Shown here: positions 33,769-41,328 of the stretch, piece after piece | Layout of the letters: every line of letters starts with the position of its first letter | How positions within the stretch are numbered: position 1 is the stretch's first letter | DNA from: Pseudomonas jinjuensis | Lineage (GTDB): Bacteria; Pseudomonadota; Gammaproteobacteria; Pseudomonadales; Pseudomonadaceae | DNA length: 64,000 bases | Assembly (NCBI RefSeq): GCF_900103845.1 | Contig: NZ_FNIJ01000007.1 | Span: forward strand, 186,001-250,000 | Direction: 5' to 3' | The notes under the pieces: generated by a model | Seen by the model: the letters and a program-made list of their open reading frames with translations, nothing else | Told to the model about the DNA's origin: nothing | Database searches by the model: none | Made by a program: the position numbers and the translations under genes

Positions 33769-34395
33769 TCAGCCCTCGATGACCACGATGTCGTCACTCT
33801 CGTAACGAGGTGTCTTCTTCTGCGCGATCCATTGCAGGTTTTCGAGCTCTTCATTGACCCCTTCTGCGTCGCCTCTCAGTTCCGCCTCGTCGAGCCGCTG
33901 TTGGGCCCGCATCTCTTCGACATCCCAAGGGGTCATTACGTGAATCTGAAGCTCCGGGAGCTCTTCAACGGCTTGTGCTTGCTCCAACTTGTCGAGAGGG
34001 AGCGCACGCCGGCCAACGTCTTGAGTTAGCTTGAGGGTGGTCGCACTGGCAGCAAGGGCTCGGAAGGCAATGGGGTTGCTCGGATCGAGTTCTTCCAATG
34101 CGCTGGAGAGCTTCCGCCTGATCTGCTGTCCAATTGCGAGGTCATCCAGCACCAGCGAAGCAGCGGTCTGCTGAACGCTTTCCAGAGAGAAGGCGTAGGC
34201 CAGCATCTCCTCCCGAGCCTTCTCAATCAGCGCTTGTGTCGTAGCGCCAGCAACTGCCTTGTGCTTCTTCAGCAAGCGCTGGACCGTGCTAAGGCTGATT
34301 TCTAGGCGTTGGGCAATCGCCGGCAAGGTGTAGCCGGCCTCTCTCAGAATCACTGCCTGAGCGCCCTGATCTGGTGTTGCATGCTTGCCCACCAT
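33769..34395 (-). CDS. Helix-turn-helix protein of unknown function in the island
   Basis: This 208-residue protein has an N-terminal HTH of the Hin/terminase-small-subunit kind (AVILREAGYTLPAIAQRLEI, SLSTVQRLLKKH, residues about 13-45), then a long helical region and an acidic C-terminus (ELRGDAEGVNEELENLQW). It starts 2 bases after the upstream gene's stop codon, so the two are an operon. It could be a DNA-packaging-like or replication-accessory protein, but I cannot decide which. Confidence 0.55.
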   Translation of the reverse strand: MVGKHATPDQGAQAVILREAGYTLPAIAQRLEISLSTVQRLLKKHKAVAGATTQALIEKAREEMLAYAFSLESVQQTAASLVLDDLAIGQQIRRKLSSALEELDPSNPIAFRALAASATTLKLTQDVGRRALPLDKLEQAQAVEELPELQIHVMTPWDVEEMRAQQRLDEAELRGDAEGVNEELENLQWIAQKKTPRYESDDIVVIEG

Positions 34396-34397
34396 CG

Positions 34398-34832
34398 TTA
34401 CACCTCATCATCGATGATGTGGAGCACGACTGGCTTGGGTGGCAGCTTGGCGAGCTCAAGTAACTCAGACTCCAGGCGATGCCAGTTGCTTGCAACAGTG
34501 GCGAATTGAAAGCCGGACAGCCGCGCGATGGTGCCGATTTGAAACGGGGCCAGGGAGGCAAGGCTTGTGCCGGTGCGCAGAAGCGCTTCAGTCAGGGCTT
34601 TTACGATGGCTTGGCGGCTGCGCTTGCGTTTCGAAATGCTGGCAGCAGGCTGACAACGGCAGCGACGCTGGGAAGCTATACCGTGGGTGCGGCAGAAGTG
34701 ATAGGCAGCGTCCTTCGTCCAGAGGGTTCCGTCTGCACGAGGATGAGAGTTGTTCAGGTACTCAGCGAGGCGCCGGTACGAGTTGATGGGGTTACTGAGA
34801 AATTCGCGGGCGTGTTTTTCCAGGGTGCTCAT
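34398..34832 (-). CDS. Hypothetical island protein, 144 residues
   Basis: The protein begins MSTLEKHAREFLSNPINSYR and carries a basic middle (QRRCRCQPAASISKRKRSRQ) and a helical end (WHRLESELLELAKLPPKPVV). No domain recognised; the basic stretch and two HTH-like helices (KDAAYHFCRTHGIASQ; IGTIARLSGFQFATVASNW) hint at DNA binding. It is first gene of the leftward pair with 33769. Confidence 0.55.
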   Translation of the reverse strand: MSTLEKHAREFLSNPINSYRRLAEYLNNSHPRADGTLWTKDAAYHFCRTHGIASQRRCRCQPAASISKRKRSRQAIVKALTEALLRTGTSLASLAPFQIGTIARLSGFQFATVASNWHRLESELLELAKLPPKPVVLHIIDDEV

Positions 34833-35092
34833 AGTTTCTTTTCCGATGCAGGTGATGTGATTTCGTGTTCATGCGTTGATCTCGCTCGTTGTGTGAATGG
34901 GTAATCTGCCAATCGGACAGTGATTAAATTCTAGGGTTTATAGCGTCTAGTGTCTACATGCGAATTAATACAACATATTGATTTGCAAGAGTTTTTTCTG
35001 AACTTATCTTATTTTTCCTCACCGTGGTGATCCCAATTTCAGGTCTGCTGCCACTTCACTCTGTGATGGTCCTTTAGCCTTCCATGCAGAAG
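34833..35092. other. AT-rich intergenic region
   Basis: About 260 bases with no gene. It is unusually AT-rich for this chromosome and should contain the promoter of the leftward gene pair at 34398/33769. No single motif stands out. Confidence 0.4.
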
Positions 35093-35116
35093 CAAAAAGC
35101 CCGCGTTAGCGGGCTT
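35093..35116 (-). terminator. Terminator of the serine recombinase gene
   Basis: On the - strand AAGCCCGC-TAAC-GCGGGCTT is followed by TTTTGC. It lies 20 bases beyond the recombinase stop and is a textbook hairpin with a T-run. Confidence 0.85.
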
Positions 35117-35136
35117 GTAGGGGCGACTGCAAACAA

Positions 35137-35763
35137 TTACGCAGCGGATTCCAAGGCTCTTTTCACCTTCTGAACAGTAGTAGTGGAGCAGTCCAGCAAA
35201 TCAGCCACCTTGCGGATGCTCTTACCATCATTCAGCAGCTCGGTAATTTTGGCGTGCAGTTCCGCATCAGCCGGGCGGCCCTTGTAAACACCTTGAGCCT
35301 TGCCCTTGGCGATTCCCTCAGCCTGACGACGGCGGCGATCTTCATAGTCCTTGCGAGCGACAGCAGCCAGCATATCTAGGAGCATCTCATTAACTGCACT
35401 CAGCATCCGGCCTGTGAACTCATCTGCTGCACCAGCAGTGACGAGGTACTGGTGGGAGGTAGGCAGGTCCAGGGCGACTACCAGCACTCCCTTGGCCTTG
35501 ATCGTGGCGCGGAGTTGGTTCCAGTCCTCTTCTTTCAAGCGGCTCAGACGGTCTACCTGCTCCAGCAGTAGTACGTCTCCGGGCTGGGCGTCATTCAGCA
35601 GGCGGAACAGCTCAGGACGCTGGAGAGAGGCGCCAGATTCGTTCTCAACATAGTAGCTAGCAATCCGCTGTCCTTTGCTCTCAATGAACTCTACCAGTGC
35701 AGCACGAGCACGGTTAGCGTCTTGTTCGGTAGTAGAGGCTCGCAGGTAGGCACGGACAAACAT
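35137..35763 (-). CDS. Serine recombinase (resolvase/invertase family)
   Basis: This 208-residue protein has the resolvase catalytic domain (about 1-135). The nucleophile Ser10 is in YLRASTTEQD, with YVENESGASLQRPEL near 40 and LLLEQVDRLSRLKEEDWNQL near 70 carrying the conserved Arg residues. A C-terminal HTH is in ITELLNDGKSIRKVADLLDC. The ATG at 35763 (MFVRAYLRAS) is preferred over the in-frame 35784. Such enzymes resolve or invert DNA segments at sites beside their gene. Three direct TGTGTCAC repeats lie in its promoter. No invertible segment was seen. Confidence 0.88.
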   Translation of the reverse strand: MFVRAYLRASTTEQDANRARAALVEFIESKGQRIASYYVENESGASLQRPELFRLLNDAQPGDVLLLEQVDRLSRLKEEDWNQLRATIKAKGVLVVALDLPTSHQYLVTAGAADEFTGRMLSAVNEMLLDMLAAVARKDYEDRRRRQAEGIAKGKAQGVYKGRPADAELHAKITELLNDGKSIRKVADLLDCSTTTVQKVKRALESAA

Positions 35764-35776
35764 GGTGAATTCCCTT

Positions 35777-35843
35777 TGTGTCACTTTGGATGTGTCACAT
35801 TATGGTGTGTCACATTAGACTTGTAAAGATATTTAATGACACA
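35777..35843. repeat. TGTGTCAC repeat cluster upstream of the recombinase
   Basis: TGTGTCAC occurs at 35777-35784, 35791-35798 and 35806-35813, spaced 14 and 15 bp, and an inverted TGACACA lies at 35837-35843. The spacing is about 1.5 helical turns. The array could be the recombination/res subsites or an autoregulatory operator. Confidence 0.6.
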
Positions 35844-36168
35844 GTGAAGCGGGGCGATTTGATCATTCTGTGTACAGCTGGTGTGTGGTGCCTCATGTAC
35901 ACCCTAATTGGTACGCAATGCCCTTACCCCCGACTTCCATGAAAAAGACTCAGTGACTGCAGGGGATGGCCGTGGCCATACCTCATAACTGTATTCTGAT
36001 GTTTAGACTTACCATTTCTCCAACGAGGTGACGTTTCTGCTTGCGAGAGGGCTCATCATGGTGCCCTAATCGCTGTGGCTCTTGAGGTGAGACGGGACAT
36101 CAGCACGATGTCTGAGGTGTGAGTCGAAGGATTAGATTTCTTACTTAATTCATTTCAAAGGATAAAAA
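35844..36168. other. Intergenic region before the DUF262 gene
   Basis: About 325 bases with no gene, AT-rich near its right end. It should carry the promoter of the DUF262/HEPN pair. A TAAAGGATAAAAA stretch before the ATG at 36169 includes the likely ribosome binding site (AAAGGA). Confidence 0.4.
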
Positions 36169-37308
36169 ATGATCAACGAGGAAGAGGTTGACAGCTTCGG
36201 CGTAGAGGAGGCACTGGGGGATGCACCTTACGAGCCGGCTAGTGAGCGAAAAGTCCTTATTCAGCAGTACGATTACGCAGTCAGAACGCTAATGGATATG
36301 GTGATAGAGGGTGACCTAACTCTTGATCCTGACTATCAGCGGCAATATCGGTGGCCTGACGAAAAGGCCTCTAGGTTTATTGAATCTATACTTCTTAATA
36401 TTCCGGTTCCGGTTGTCTATCTTGCTGAGGAGGCTGATGGGTCTTTTAGTGTGATTGATGGGCAACAACGGCTTACATCTTTGTTTCGGTTCCTAAAGCC
36501 GGCCGAGTTGGCTGGGCTTTTTGATGACGCTGGCGTTGAAGAGCTAACCCTTGAGGGATTAAAGGTTAGATCAGAGCTAAATGGAAAGAAATACATGGAG
36601 CTTCATCGTGTTGATCGCTCCGCCATAGCTAAACGGCCAATTAGATGTATTGTGGTTTTGAATGAGTCGGATTCAACGCTGAAGTTTGAGGTGTTCGAGC
36701 GCCTTAATACTGGTAGTGCGTCTCTGACGGATCAGGAGGTCAGGAATTGTATATATCGGGGTTCGCTGAACTCCTTGCTAAAGAAGCTTGCGCGCAATCC
36801 TAAGTTTCAAGAGATGATTGCTTTGCCAGAGGCCTCTCGGCGCGATATGAAAGACGCTGAATTGGTGCTTCGATTCTTCGCTTATAGAGAGCTTGCGGAG
36901 GCTACGGAATATTCTGATAACTATACAGAGTATTTGAACTCGTTCCTTGAGGAAAATAGGGAGGTCGGTGATGCCGTGTGCGAGCAGTTAGAGAGTTTGT
37001 TTAACTCTACTGTGGATCTGATTTATGAGGTTCTAGGCCCTGGTGTTGCATTCAGAAAGCCTTTGGCAAGAGAACATGCTGAAGATGAAGGGTTTGCATT
37101 AAATTTGATAAATGGCGCCATATATGAGTCCCAGATGATTGCCTTCTCACGATTGATAGAGGTTGGGCGCTCTGCCGAGGATGCTAGGGAGAATGCTTTT
37201 AGCGCATTCTGCGATGACGACTATTGGAGTGCTCTGTTCTCGGGTACGGCTCAAAAAAGTAAGGCTATTCGTCGAAGCAACGTATTAACCGCTCTTCTGC
37301 TTGGGTAA
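36169..37308 (+). CDS. DUF262 (GmrSD/SspE N-terminal-like) protein
   Basis: This 379-residue protein has the DUF262 signature: DPDYQRQYRWPDEKASRFIE (about 54-73) and FSVIDGQQRLTSLFRFL (about 93-109), with FERLNTGSASLTDQEVRN near 182. The DGQQR motif is shared with the N-terminal domains of GmrSD and SspE, where it supports nucleotide hydrolysis and sensing of modified DNA. Unlike those, the protein lacks the C-terminal DUF1524 HNH nuclease. The HEPN gene 4 bases downstream probably supplies the effector. Base composition is clearly lower in GC than the chromosome. It lies two genes from the island integrase, a typical defence-gene position. Confidence 0.85.
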   Translation: MINEEEVDSFGVEEALGDAPYEPASERKVLIQQYDYAVRTLMDMVIEGDLTLDPDYQRQYRWPDEKASRFIESILLNIPVPVVYLAEEADGSFSVIDGQQRLTSLFRFLKPAELAGLFDDAGVEELTLEGLKVRSELNGKKYMELHRVDRSAIAKRPIRCIVVLNESDSTLKFEVFERLNTGSASLTDQEVRNCIYRGSLNSLLKKLARNPKFQEMIALPEASRRDMKDAELVLRFFAYRELAEATEYSDNYTEYLNSFLEENREVGDAVCEQLESLFNSTVDLIYEVLGPGVAFRKPLAREHAEDEGFALNLINGAIYESQMIAFSRLIEVGRSAEDARENAFSAFCDDDYWSALFSGTAQKSKAIRRSNVLTALLLG

Positions 37309-37312
37309 CGCT

Positions 37313-38122
37313 ATGGCTATGGATTGCTACTCGACTCTTCAGGACAGCCTCTCTGAAGTGCGATTGATTGTTGCAGCGGCAAGAGAGGCGTTAGAGGAAG
37401 GGGCGGAAGGGCGCGTAAAGTGCAATGCTATGACGAGAGCAGGGTTGGTTCTGCTCTGCGGTTATTTTGAGGGGTTTATACGTGACTTGGTAGAGGAGTA
37501 CGTCGATGCCCTTAACGACGAGGGTGTGAGCGTTAGTTCGTTGCCTGATTCGCTTTTCTGTGCGGTGTTGGAAGGGCAGGTTTCTAGCTATAGAGGTAAT
37601 TCGCTCACTGATTTTATAAGTTTGAAAGGGGCGATAACTAATAGTGGGGCGGTTAAACTTAACTCTAAAGTGTTGTCAAAGACCGGGGGTAATCCATCGG
37701 TAGATAATGTTGAGTCAATTTTCTCTGGGATTGGGATTGATGCAATTATTGATAGGCTAAGTATTGCTGACTATTCCGTTGACTCAACTTATGTTTTGGA
37801 GTCTCAGGTCGATGCTAAGTTTAAAAGGGCTATTGAGGCAGCGTTGGCGGATGTAGAGGGTGCGGCAGTTGACCCGGTGTCTCGCATAGTGGGGATAATA
37901 GAGGGGAAGTGGCAGCCAAGAAAGAAACGGCGCAAGGTCGGCTATGTTAGTGAGATTGAAGAGCTTCTTAAGAAGCGCAATCGCATAGCCCATGGAGAGG
38001 GGCGTGAGCAAGTCACGCCAGATGATCTACAGGGACACTGCGAAATGGTGGCTAAATTGTCTTCTGGTTTGCATGATGCCGTTTTCCAGGAATTAGGGAA
38101 TATGACAGCGGTGGGGGCTTAG
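37313..38122 (+). CDS. HEPN-domain protein (MAE_28990-like), partner of DUF262
   Basis: This 269-residue protein is helical and carries the HEPN RNase-type motif RNRIAH (R-x4-H, about residues 222-227) in KKRNRIAHGEGREQ. An N-terminal HEPN-like helix pair is also present (GLVLLCGYFEGFIRDLVEEY, about 40-60). MAE_28990/MAE_18760-type HEPN proteins are known to be encoded beside DUF262 proteins. The start at ATG 37313 follows the DUF262 stop by 4 bases; an in-frame TTG at 37301 would overlap it. The pair most likely works as sensor (DUF262) and RNA-cleaving effector (HEPN) in antiphage defence or as a toxin-antitoxin-like module. That role is inferred. Confidence 0.75.
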   Translation: MAMDCYSTLQDSLSEVRLIVAAAREALEEGAEGRVKCNAMTRAGLVLLCGYFEGFIRDLVEEYVDALNDEGVSVSSLPDSLFCAVLEGQVSSYRGNSLTDFISLKGAITNSGAVKLNSKVLSKTGGNPSVDNVESIFSGIGIDAIIDRLSIADYSVDSTYVLESQVDAKFKRAIEAALADVEGAAVDPVSRIVGIIEGKWQPRKKRRKVGYVSEIEELLKKRNRIAHGEGREQVTPDDLQGHCEMVAKLSSGLHDAVFQELGNMTAVGA

Positions 38123-38132
38123 TCAATTAAGG

Positions 38133-40022
38133 TTAAGCTGTCCGAGGTCGCCTGCGTCGATGGCTAGCAATGCTTTTGATCAGCGTCTCGCCGAATCGAT
38201 CCATAAAATCTACTTGATAGCTGGTAAGCCGTTTAATGGCATCAGGTATCGGTAGCAAATTTAGAGCTTCCAACTTTTGCCGAATCGAAGCGCCGCCATC
38301 GTAGTGCCTTCCTCCCATGTCCTGTGCGACTCGCCCTGAGATTGCATCGGTCACAGTCTTGTCGATTGACTTCTTCGCCTGGTCTTCGGGGGTATGACCT
38401 GTAATTGCGTCAATGAGGGACTGCTCTGCGTTGCGTTTCCCATCGCGACGGGCGTGTCGCAAGTTGGTTTCGAGTGTATGTCGGAATGAGTAGAGGCTCT
38501 TGCCATCGTGGGGCTTGTGAACGCCTATGGCGACCAAGTAACCCTTTTCGCCTTCGTTAAAGAACTTGCCGGCGCTCTTTGCCCATCCTTCTTTGTTGTG
38601 GTCAACGCCTTCGCTTCGCGGCGGTAGATAGGCGAGCCCATCTCCAAACAGCTTCTTCTGTCTAGCTTCCCGCTGGCTCTCCACATAGTCGAGAAAGCCG
38701 AGCTCAATCAAGCGTGGATGAATAGGAACCTGTCGAGCCTCCTCGGTCTTTACTCGTTTGGCCTCAAAAACCTTAGGATCGTCCGGGCAGATGTCGAAGC
38801 AGGGGTAACCGTCAATTTCTCGGATGTCAGCAGTGTCGAGCTGGGCAATTTCGTTTGTCCGGGCACCTGTGAAATAGGCGACCAGCGGGAGCCAGAACCA
38901 GAATGGGTAAGCCTTGGTTCTGTTCTCTGGCAGAGGGCCTTGGTAGATGTAGCCGGAGAAAATGGTTTCAATGTCAGTTGATGAGAACGGTACGCCATCA
39001 TGAGTACGTGCTGTTTTCCGCTTTTGCACCGGCTTAATCAGCAACTCATCTGCTCGGATTGTGGTTAGGTCAAGAAAGCGTGCGTGATCCTGAATCTGCT
39101 TCATTGAACCAATAAGCGCGCTTACGCGCTGATGCCCGGTCATCTGTTCTGGGTCATCGGTTAGCAGTTCGCTGAGTGCCGTGGGCGGGTCGATTGATGC
39201 CGTGGCTCCGGCCTTCATTTTGCGAGCTGCATCGTAGGCAGCTTGCCAGTCTTGCTTGGTCAACTGGCATACGGGTTTATGTCGCGTAAGTACCGTCATT
39301 ACTCGCGCGCGACGTTGGCGCTCTTCCAGCGTACCGCCATGCCTAGCCTGGCCTCCTCTCTCGGTGGCGTCTGCCCTATCGCGTTCCAACTGGTGTTGCC
39401 ATACCTGATAGAGGGTCCAGTCGGCCATTGCCGGGTCATAGCTTGGCGATGATTGGGCTGCTCCCATTGCAACGTCGCTGCTGCCAGTGGGAGCAAGGCT
39501 GCGTAGCACCAGCTCATCCCGCAGCCTCGGCAATACTTTCCGGAGTTCGGTTGGTTGATAGGGGCGGGAGAGTTCCAGCAACTGCTTGGCCAGAGCCTCG
39601 TGTTCGTTTGGGATCGGCCGGCCATGGGCGCCAGTCAGCAGCCGTGCCACTTCTTGGCGACGTTGACGAGCCTCGATTTCCTCATTCGAAAGGATGGGCT
39701 CAGCAGGTTGACTGTCATCTTTGGGGCTGGAGAAGTCTGGGAACAGGCCCTTCATCTCTAGCTCCATCATCTCTAAGTAGTAGGCATCAGAAAAGCCAAG
39801 CTCGTCGCGCTTTGTCACGCTCATTACCTTGTCGCAGGCAGCTTCAAACCGGGCAGCATACTGGCGGGCTCGTTTTAGGGCCAAGCGTTGGCTGTCAGTT
39901 TTCAGGGTACGCCTGATTTCTCGCTGCCCGTTGAAAAGGCTACGCAGTGGACGAGGAATGACCGCACGGAAGTAATACGTACCGTGCCGACTGATGGTCA
40001 GATAGGAGGGGGATGGTTTCAT
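38133..40022 (-). CDS. Tyrosine site-specific integrase of the ssrA island
   Basis: This protein of about 629 residues has an N-terminal segment SRHGTYYFRAVIPRPLRSLF resembling the DUF6538 arm-binding domain, a long middle region and a C-terminal tyrosine-recombinase catalytic domain. The first Arg is in YFTGARTNEIAQLD, the HxxR-like box in SLYSFRHTLETNLRHA, and the nucleophile region in GGRHYDGGAS. The ATG at 40022 (MKPSPSYLTISRHG) is chosen; an in-frame GTG at 40046 is possible. It ends 10 bases from the convergent HEPN gene and begins 114 bases from the tmRNA 3' end. This is the expected arrangement for an integrase that targets ssrA. Confidence 0.9.
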   Translation of the reverse strand: MKPSPSYLTISRHGTYYFRAVIPRPLRSLFNGQREIRRTLKTDSQRLALKRARQYAARFEAACDKVMSVTKRDELGFSDAYYLEMMELEMKGLFPDFSSPKDDSQPAEPILSNEEIEARQRRQEVARLLTGAHGRPIPNEHEALAKQLLELSRPYQPTELRKVLPRLRDELVLRSLAPTGSSDVAMGAAQSSPSYDPAMADWTLYQVWQHQLERDRADATERGGQARHGGTLEERQRRARVMTVLTRHKPVCQLTKQDWQAAYDAARKMKAGATASIDPPTALSELLTDDPEQMTGHQRVSALIGSMKQIQDHARFLDLTTIRADELLIKPVQKRKTARTHDGVPFSSTDIETIFSGYIYQGPLPENRTKAYPFWFWLPLVAYFTGARTNEIAQLDTADIREIDGYPCFDICPDDPKVFEAKRVKTEEARQVPIHPRLIELGFLDYVESQREARQKKLFGDGLAYLPPRSEGVDHNKEGWAKSAGKFFNEGEKGYLVAIGVHKPHDGKSLYSFRHTLETNLRHARRDGKRNAEQSLIDAITGHTPEDQAKKSIDKTVTDAISGRVAQDMGGRHYDGGASIRQKLEALNLLPIPDAIKRLTSYQVDFMDRFGETLIKSIASHRRRRPRTA

Positions 40023-40135
40023 GCTGGGCACCAGATGATGCCCCACAGGAATGTCACACCTCAGTGTCGCACCGGCCTGGGGTGGCCGGTGGACCTGAGC
40101 ACAGAAGCCCGAAATCAGGCCACTGTGTAAGGATG

Positions 40136-40152
40136 TGGTGGAGCCGGGGGGA
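40136..40152. repeat. Candidate attR of the island (tmRNA 3' end)
   Basis: The first 17 bases of the - strand tmRNA 3' end region (TGGTGGAGCCGGGGGGA on the + strand) are copied, with one base missing, at 29963-29978. Island integration here leaves the tmRNA intact. Confidence 0.6.
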
Positions 40153-40493
40153 TTTGAACCCCCGTCCGCCAGTTCTCCGCTGTTGGTTCTACATGCTTAG
40201 CCATCTCTACTGAGTTAACTCCGCGCCGCCCGAGTGGCAGGGTGCTTGGAGCGAGCTGTATGAGTTTTAGCCGTTACGTCTACAGCGAACTTGGCGGCGA
40301 TCCTGTTCTATATGACTGACCAAATCTTCGGGTTTACAGGCATCCCCTAGGGTCAGCTAGCGGCACTTAGGCGGCTAGAGCGTAGTTGTCGTCGTTGGCA
40401 ACTATGAGTTTGCAACAGTGGATTTACGAGTTCTGTTACCAACTCGGCATGCCCCTCGAGTTTTGTTACCGGCGTCGAATCCTAATCGGCCCC
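40136..40493 (-). ncRNA. ssrA: Transfer-messenger RNA (tmRNA)
   Basis: On the - strand the gene starts GGGGCCGATTAGGATTCGAC and ends in the encoded CCACCA, about 358 nt. The alanine-tRNA-like ends pair, and the T-arm GGTTCAAATCCC is present. The internal reading frame decodes as ANDDNYALAA followed by a stop, the Pseudomonas proteolysis tag. tmRNA with SmpB rescues stalled ribosomes. Its 3' end is the integration site of the adjacent island. Confidence 0.97.
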
Positions 40494-40519
40494 AAAACCT
40501 GTGAAGGTCCGGGCTAGTG

Positions 40520-40557
40520 TACGGCAAAGCCGCCCCGGGAGTCCATCCGGAGCGGCT
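40520..40557 (-). terminator. Hairpin terminator of the DJ-1/PfpI gene
   Basis: The 11-bp stem AGCCGCCCCGG / CCGGAGCGGCT (one mismatch, 40528-40538 with 40547-40557) follows the leftward gene's stop by 12 bases. On the - strand only TTTG follows, so termination may be partial. It also lies just upstream of the tmRNA promoter region. Confidence 0.5.
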
Positions 40558-40568
40558 ACAGGATCCTC

Positions 40569-41246
40569 TCAGCTCAGGAGTTTCAGGACGGCCTGGGCCA
40601 CCGCCTCGGAGGAGGCGGGGTTCTGGCCGGTGATCAGCAGGCGGTCGACCTCGACGTGGCTCTGCCAGTTCTCGGCCTTGCTGAAGCGCGCGCCGTTGGC
40701 CTTGAGCATGTCCTGGACGAGGAAGGGGACGACGTGGGTCAGGCCGACGGCTTCTTCCTCGCTGTTGGTGAAGCCGGTGACGTGCCGCCCCTGCACCAGC
40801 GGCTCGCCGTTCTCGTTGCGGACGTGGCGCAGCACGGCCGGCGCATGGCAGACGGCGGCGACCGGTTTGCCCTCGGCATGGAAGGCTTCGATCAGGGCGA
40901 TGGAGTGGCGGTCCTCGGCCAGGTCCCAGAGCGGGCCGTGGCCGCCGGGGTAGAAGATCGCGTCATGGGCGTCGGCATTCACCTCGGCCAGCACCTGGGT
41001 GTTCGCCAGCGCGGCCTGGGCTGCGGGATCGCTGCGGAAGCGCTCGGTGGCCGGCGTCTGCGCGTCCGGTGCGTCGCTCTTCGGGTCCAATGGCGGCTGG
41101 CCGCCCCTGGGCGAGGCCAGGGTCAGTTCGGCGCCGGCGTCCTTGAACACGTAATAGGGCGCGGCGAATTCTTCGAGCCAGAAGCCGGTCTTTTCGCCTG
41201 TATCGCCAAGACGATCGTGGGAGGTGAGGACAACGAGGATTTTCAT
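40569..41246 (-). CDS. DJ-1/PfpI family protein (Hsp31-like)
   Basis: This 225-residue protein belongs to the class I glutamine-amidotransferase-like superfamily, of the Hsp31/YDR533C-type branch. The nucleophile-elbow Cys lies in KPVAAVCHAPAVL (about 131) and the oxyanion glycine patch in DAIFYPGGHGPLWDL (about 95). Members are chaperones, glyoxalase III enzymes or protein/nucleotide deglycases. It begins MKILVVLTSHDRLGDTG. It is monocistronic, between ssrA and the antiporter gene, and the exact activity is unknown. Confidence 0.88.
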   Translation of the reverse strand: MKILVVLTSHDRLGDTGEKTGFWLEEFAAPYYVFKDAGAELTLASPRGGQPPLDPKSDAPDAQTPATERFRSDPAAQAALANTQVLAEVNADAHDAIFYPGGHGPLWDLAEDRHSIALIEAFHAEGKPVAAVCHAPAVLRHVRNENGEPLVQGRHVTGFTNSEEEAVGLTHVVPFLVQDMLKANGARFSKAENWQSHVEVDRLLITGQNPASSEAVAQAVLKLLS

Positions 41247-41328
41247 GGCCTTTCCTTCGCGAAGAGCAATGACGGTAGTTGCGTGGGCCGCCGGCCAAAC
41301 ACCGGCATGGAATCGTCAGTGTAGGCCG

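Noticed and set aside
36169-38122. Reading the DUF262/HEPN pair as a complete GmrSD or SspE type system
   Set aside because: The DUF1524 HNH domain that defines those systems is missing in both proteins.
29981-40135. Calling the island a complete prophage
   Set aside because: No capsid, portal, large terminase, tail or lysis genes were recognised; it is at most a satellite-like or mobilisable element.
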